A DNA stretch of 7,306 bases, from the NCBI GenBank assembly GCA_030149965.1, contig JASLHB010000060.1:1-7306 (forward strand). The letters are read 5' to 3'. A program made the translations under genes and the position numbers. This document shows positions 5,783-7,306 of the stretch, in pieces. Every line of letters begins with the position of its first letter. The stretch's first letter is position 1. The notes below the pieces were generated by a model, which did no database searches, had not been told where the DNA came from, and was given only the letters and a program-made list of their open reading frames with translations. Source of the stretch: Wohlfahrtiimonas sp. GTDB lineage: Bacteria; Pseudomonadota; Gammaproteobacteria; Cardiobacteriales; Wohlfahrtiimonadaceae.

Positions 5783-6544
5783 TTAATTTAAACGAAATCG
5801 AATAGGTTGGTCAAAATAGCTGGTTGATTTTTGTCCATTGGTTACTTTTGATTTCACTTTAAGAGATTTTACAGAGTCTAACGCACATTTATCTAAACGA
5901 GAAAATTGAGTGGATTGGATGATTTCTACTTTTGTTGAATTGCCATTAGCATCTACATGGATTCGCACGATCGCTAAACCTTGTTCACCGCGTCTGCGGG
6001 AAATTAAAGGATAACAACGTTGAATGTTACGTAAAATTGTTTGCTCGCTATTACCATTGATAAAGCCAGCTGGTCCATCCGTTGAATTTTTTCCTGAGCC
6101 AATACCTGCGGCATTTCGATTGCCTGATCCTGTGCCTTTTTGAGTATGTGTATTATTCGTTGATTTGGGCGATTGTATAGGTTTTTGTGTTACAACTTTT
6201 TTGGGCGCAGGCTTTTGGGCTGGCGCTTTAGGTTCTGGGATTGTTTCTGATTGGTTTTCTGTTTCTTCTATGATCGGTTCAGATGTTATTTTAGGCATTA
6301 TTTTAGGTTGTTCAATCACAATTTCTTGGGCATTCGGAAATGTCCAGTCACTGAGTTCAACGGCAATAACATAAGCATCATCTTGATGTTGATATTTAGG
6401 TTGGAAAATTTCTGATTCAGCTTGAGAAGCGCTTAATCCTTCTGATGAGAAATCTGCCATTAATAACTCATCTTCAGTGAAAACTAAGACAAAAATAAGT
6501 AGGCTATGACAAAAAAGTACCAAAAGAACGCTAAATAATCTCAT
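5783..6544 (-). CDS. tonB: TonB-family energy transducer
   Basis: A 253-residue protein with TonB architecture. One N-terminal membrane anchor (about 3-22, LFSVLLVLFCHSLLIFVLVF) is followed by an acidic stretch, a Pro/Lys/Glu-rich periplasmic spacer (about 80-128, e.g. EPKAPAQKPAPKK), a Gly/Asn/Ser-rich linker (137-165) and a TonB C-terminal domain (about 166-253). That domain has the YP turn (Tyr178-Pro179), GLAIVRIHVDANGNSTKVEI, LDKCALDSV and a final PIRFRL strand. It would couple the proton motive force to the BtuB TonB box through ExbBD, which are not in this window. Cys177 and Cys220 sit within the C-terminal domain and could form a disulfide. It follows the upstream gene by 15 bases and precedes btuD, suggesting a TonB dedicated to B12 uptake. 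No clear ribosome binding site precedes the ATG, so coupling to the upstream gene is likely. The TonB fold is certain enough; the partner is inferred. Confidence 0.85.
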   Translation of the reverse strand: MRLFSVLLVLFCHSLLIFVLVFTEDELLMADFSSEGLSASQAESEIFQPKYQHQDDAYVIAVELSDWTFPNAQEIVIEQPKIMPKITSEPIIEETENQSETIPEPKAPAQKPAPKKVVTQKPIQSPKSTNNTHTQKGTGSGNRNAAGIGSGKNSTDGPAGFINGNSEQTILRNIQRCYPLISRRRGEQGLAIVRIHVDANGNSTKVEIIQSTQFSRLDKCALDSVKSLKVKSKVTNGQKSTSYFDQPIRFRLN

Positions 6545-6559
6545 GAGGATTGATGTGAA

Positions 6560-7306
6560 TTAAAATAATGATTCATAAGATAGAAAAGGATCGCGCATTA
6601 TAAAATATTGACTCAAATAATATGCGCTAATGCTGAATAAAATAATGAATGCTATTGCAAGTAATGCATTGAATTTTTGTCCGATAGAATGAGCAGCGAA
6701 ATTTAATTGTAATGGCGCAAGGATGATTACTGTGAACATTAATAAATAGCTATAAATCACAGCATATAAAGGTAATTTAATGGAATCCAATTGGTAAGGC
6801 AGAGTTGAAACAGCTTGTATGACGCAATCTTTAGAAAAATTTTGTATATATTTTCTAAAAGCAAAAATCCCTTGGCCAAAAGGAATATTCAGTTCTAATA
6901 AAACTAAATATGCATTAAATGTTAGCAGTGCTAATGCTAGAACAAAAATTGAGGGAATGATGGATAGAAAAAATTTCAGAATCCAATGTGTTTTAAAGGA
7001 AAAAATTCTGATGTAAACGATCAATGACAAAAGAGTAATAAATAGGGAAGTGATAGAAAAAATTAATACTCTTTTTTGATAGATGGCAGTGTAACTTGTG
7101 ATTTGTGTGAAAAGAGTTTTGAAGTTTAATTGGTGAAGATAATAGAATAGAGCAGTGCATGTAAGCATGGCGATAATCAGCCAAGCACATAGTAATAATG
7201 CTTGGTAACGTGATAATTTTATTATGGATTTTTGGTCACGATATTCCACTGTATGAACTCTGCTATTGATGATTGAAGAAATCATTGTAGACGAAGAATC
7301 ATCAAC
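6560..7306 (-). CDS. Multi-pass inner-membrane protein of unknown function (probably 5' partial)
   Basis: I do not recognise this protein. From the ATG at 7285 it has 241 residues, with about five hydrophobic membrane segments (near 27-50, 73-94, 102-131, 171-192 and 206-228). A loop of about 35-40 residues around 132-170 contains PFGQGIFAFRKYIQ and a lone Cys154. It resembles neither ExbB/ExbD nor an ABC permease by any motif I can see. Upstream of that ATG the frame stays open for seven more codons (reading VDDSSST) to the window edge, and no ribosome binding site precedes the ATG, so the real start is probably outside. The gene ends 15 bases before the TonB-like gene on the same strand, so the two are probably co-transcribed. 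A link to B12 uptake or TonB function is guilt by association only. Confidence 0.7.
   Translation of the reverse strand, partial: VDDSSSTMISSIINSRVHTVEYRDQKSIIKLSRYQALLLCAWLIIAMLTCTALFYYLHQLNFKTLFTQITSYTAIYQKRVLIFSITSLFITLLSLIVYIRIFSFKTHWILKFFLSIIPSIFVLALALLTFNAYLVLLELNIPFGQGIFAFRKYIQNFSKDCVIQAVSTLPYQLDSIKLPLYAVIYSYLLMFTVIILAPLQLNFAAHSIGQKFNALLAIAFIILFSISAYYLSQYFIMRDPFLSYESLF

Noticed and set aside
6165..6374. 69-codon + strand hydrophobic reading frame inside the TonB-like gene
   Set aside because: It is the antisense of the Pro/Lys-rich spacer; its Gly/Ile-rich product is an artefact of that composition.

Overview
The window is AT-rich bacterial chromosomal DNA. The protein families (RuvX, a BtuB-type outer-membrane receptor, TonB, BtuCDF and a proteobacterial-style YcnI) and the double-membrane architecture point to a Gram-negative, probably a low-GC gammaproteobacterium. 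The exact genus cannot be fixed from this sequence alone.

Layout: the first 333 bases hold the 3' end of ruvX (yqgF) on the + strand. Everything else is coded on the - strand. Read in the direction of transcription, from high to low coordinates, the order is: an unrecognised multi-pass membrane protein that stays open to the right edge; a TonB-family energy transducer; the ATPase btuD; the permease btuC; a promoter plus a compact cobalamin riboswitch; the TonB-dependent receptor btuB; a strong intrinsic terminator; the periplasmic binding protein btuF; and a secreted YcnI/DUF1775 copper-binding-type protein whose 3' end overlaps ruvX by 4 bp.

The core is an almost complete vitamin B12 uptake pathway. 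BtuB would take cobalamin across the outer membrane with energy from TonB, BtuF would bind it in the periplasm, and BtuC with BtuD would import it across the inner membrane. ExbB and ExbD, the usual TonB partners, are not visible here. The B12 assignment of the otherwise generic FecCD/siderophore-type transporter genes rests mainly on the riboswitch in front of the receptor. That element has the conserved core segments, a closing helix, and a downstream hairpin that holds the likely btuB ribosome binding site and could form the usual loop-loop contact. This predicts translational repression of btuB by cobalamin.

The upstream genes (membrane protein, tonB, btuD, btuC) are tightly packed and probably form one operon whose promoter lies outside the window. 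btuB has its own -10 box just after the btuC stop codon. btuF lies behind a terminator and has no convincing promoter of its own. Nothing here amounts to a clearly new system. The points most worth following are the unknown membrane protein next to a locus-specific TonB, the minimal riboswitch with a divergent B12 box, and a perfect 14-bp palindrome at the predicted ycnI transcription start.
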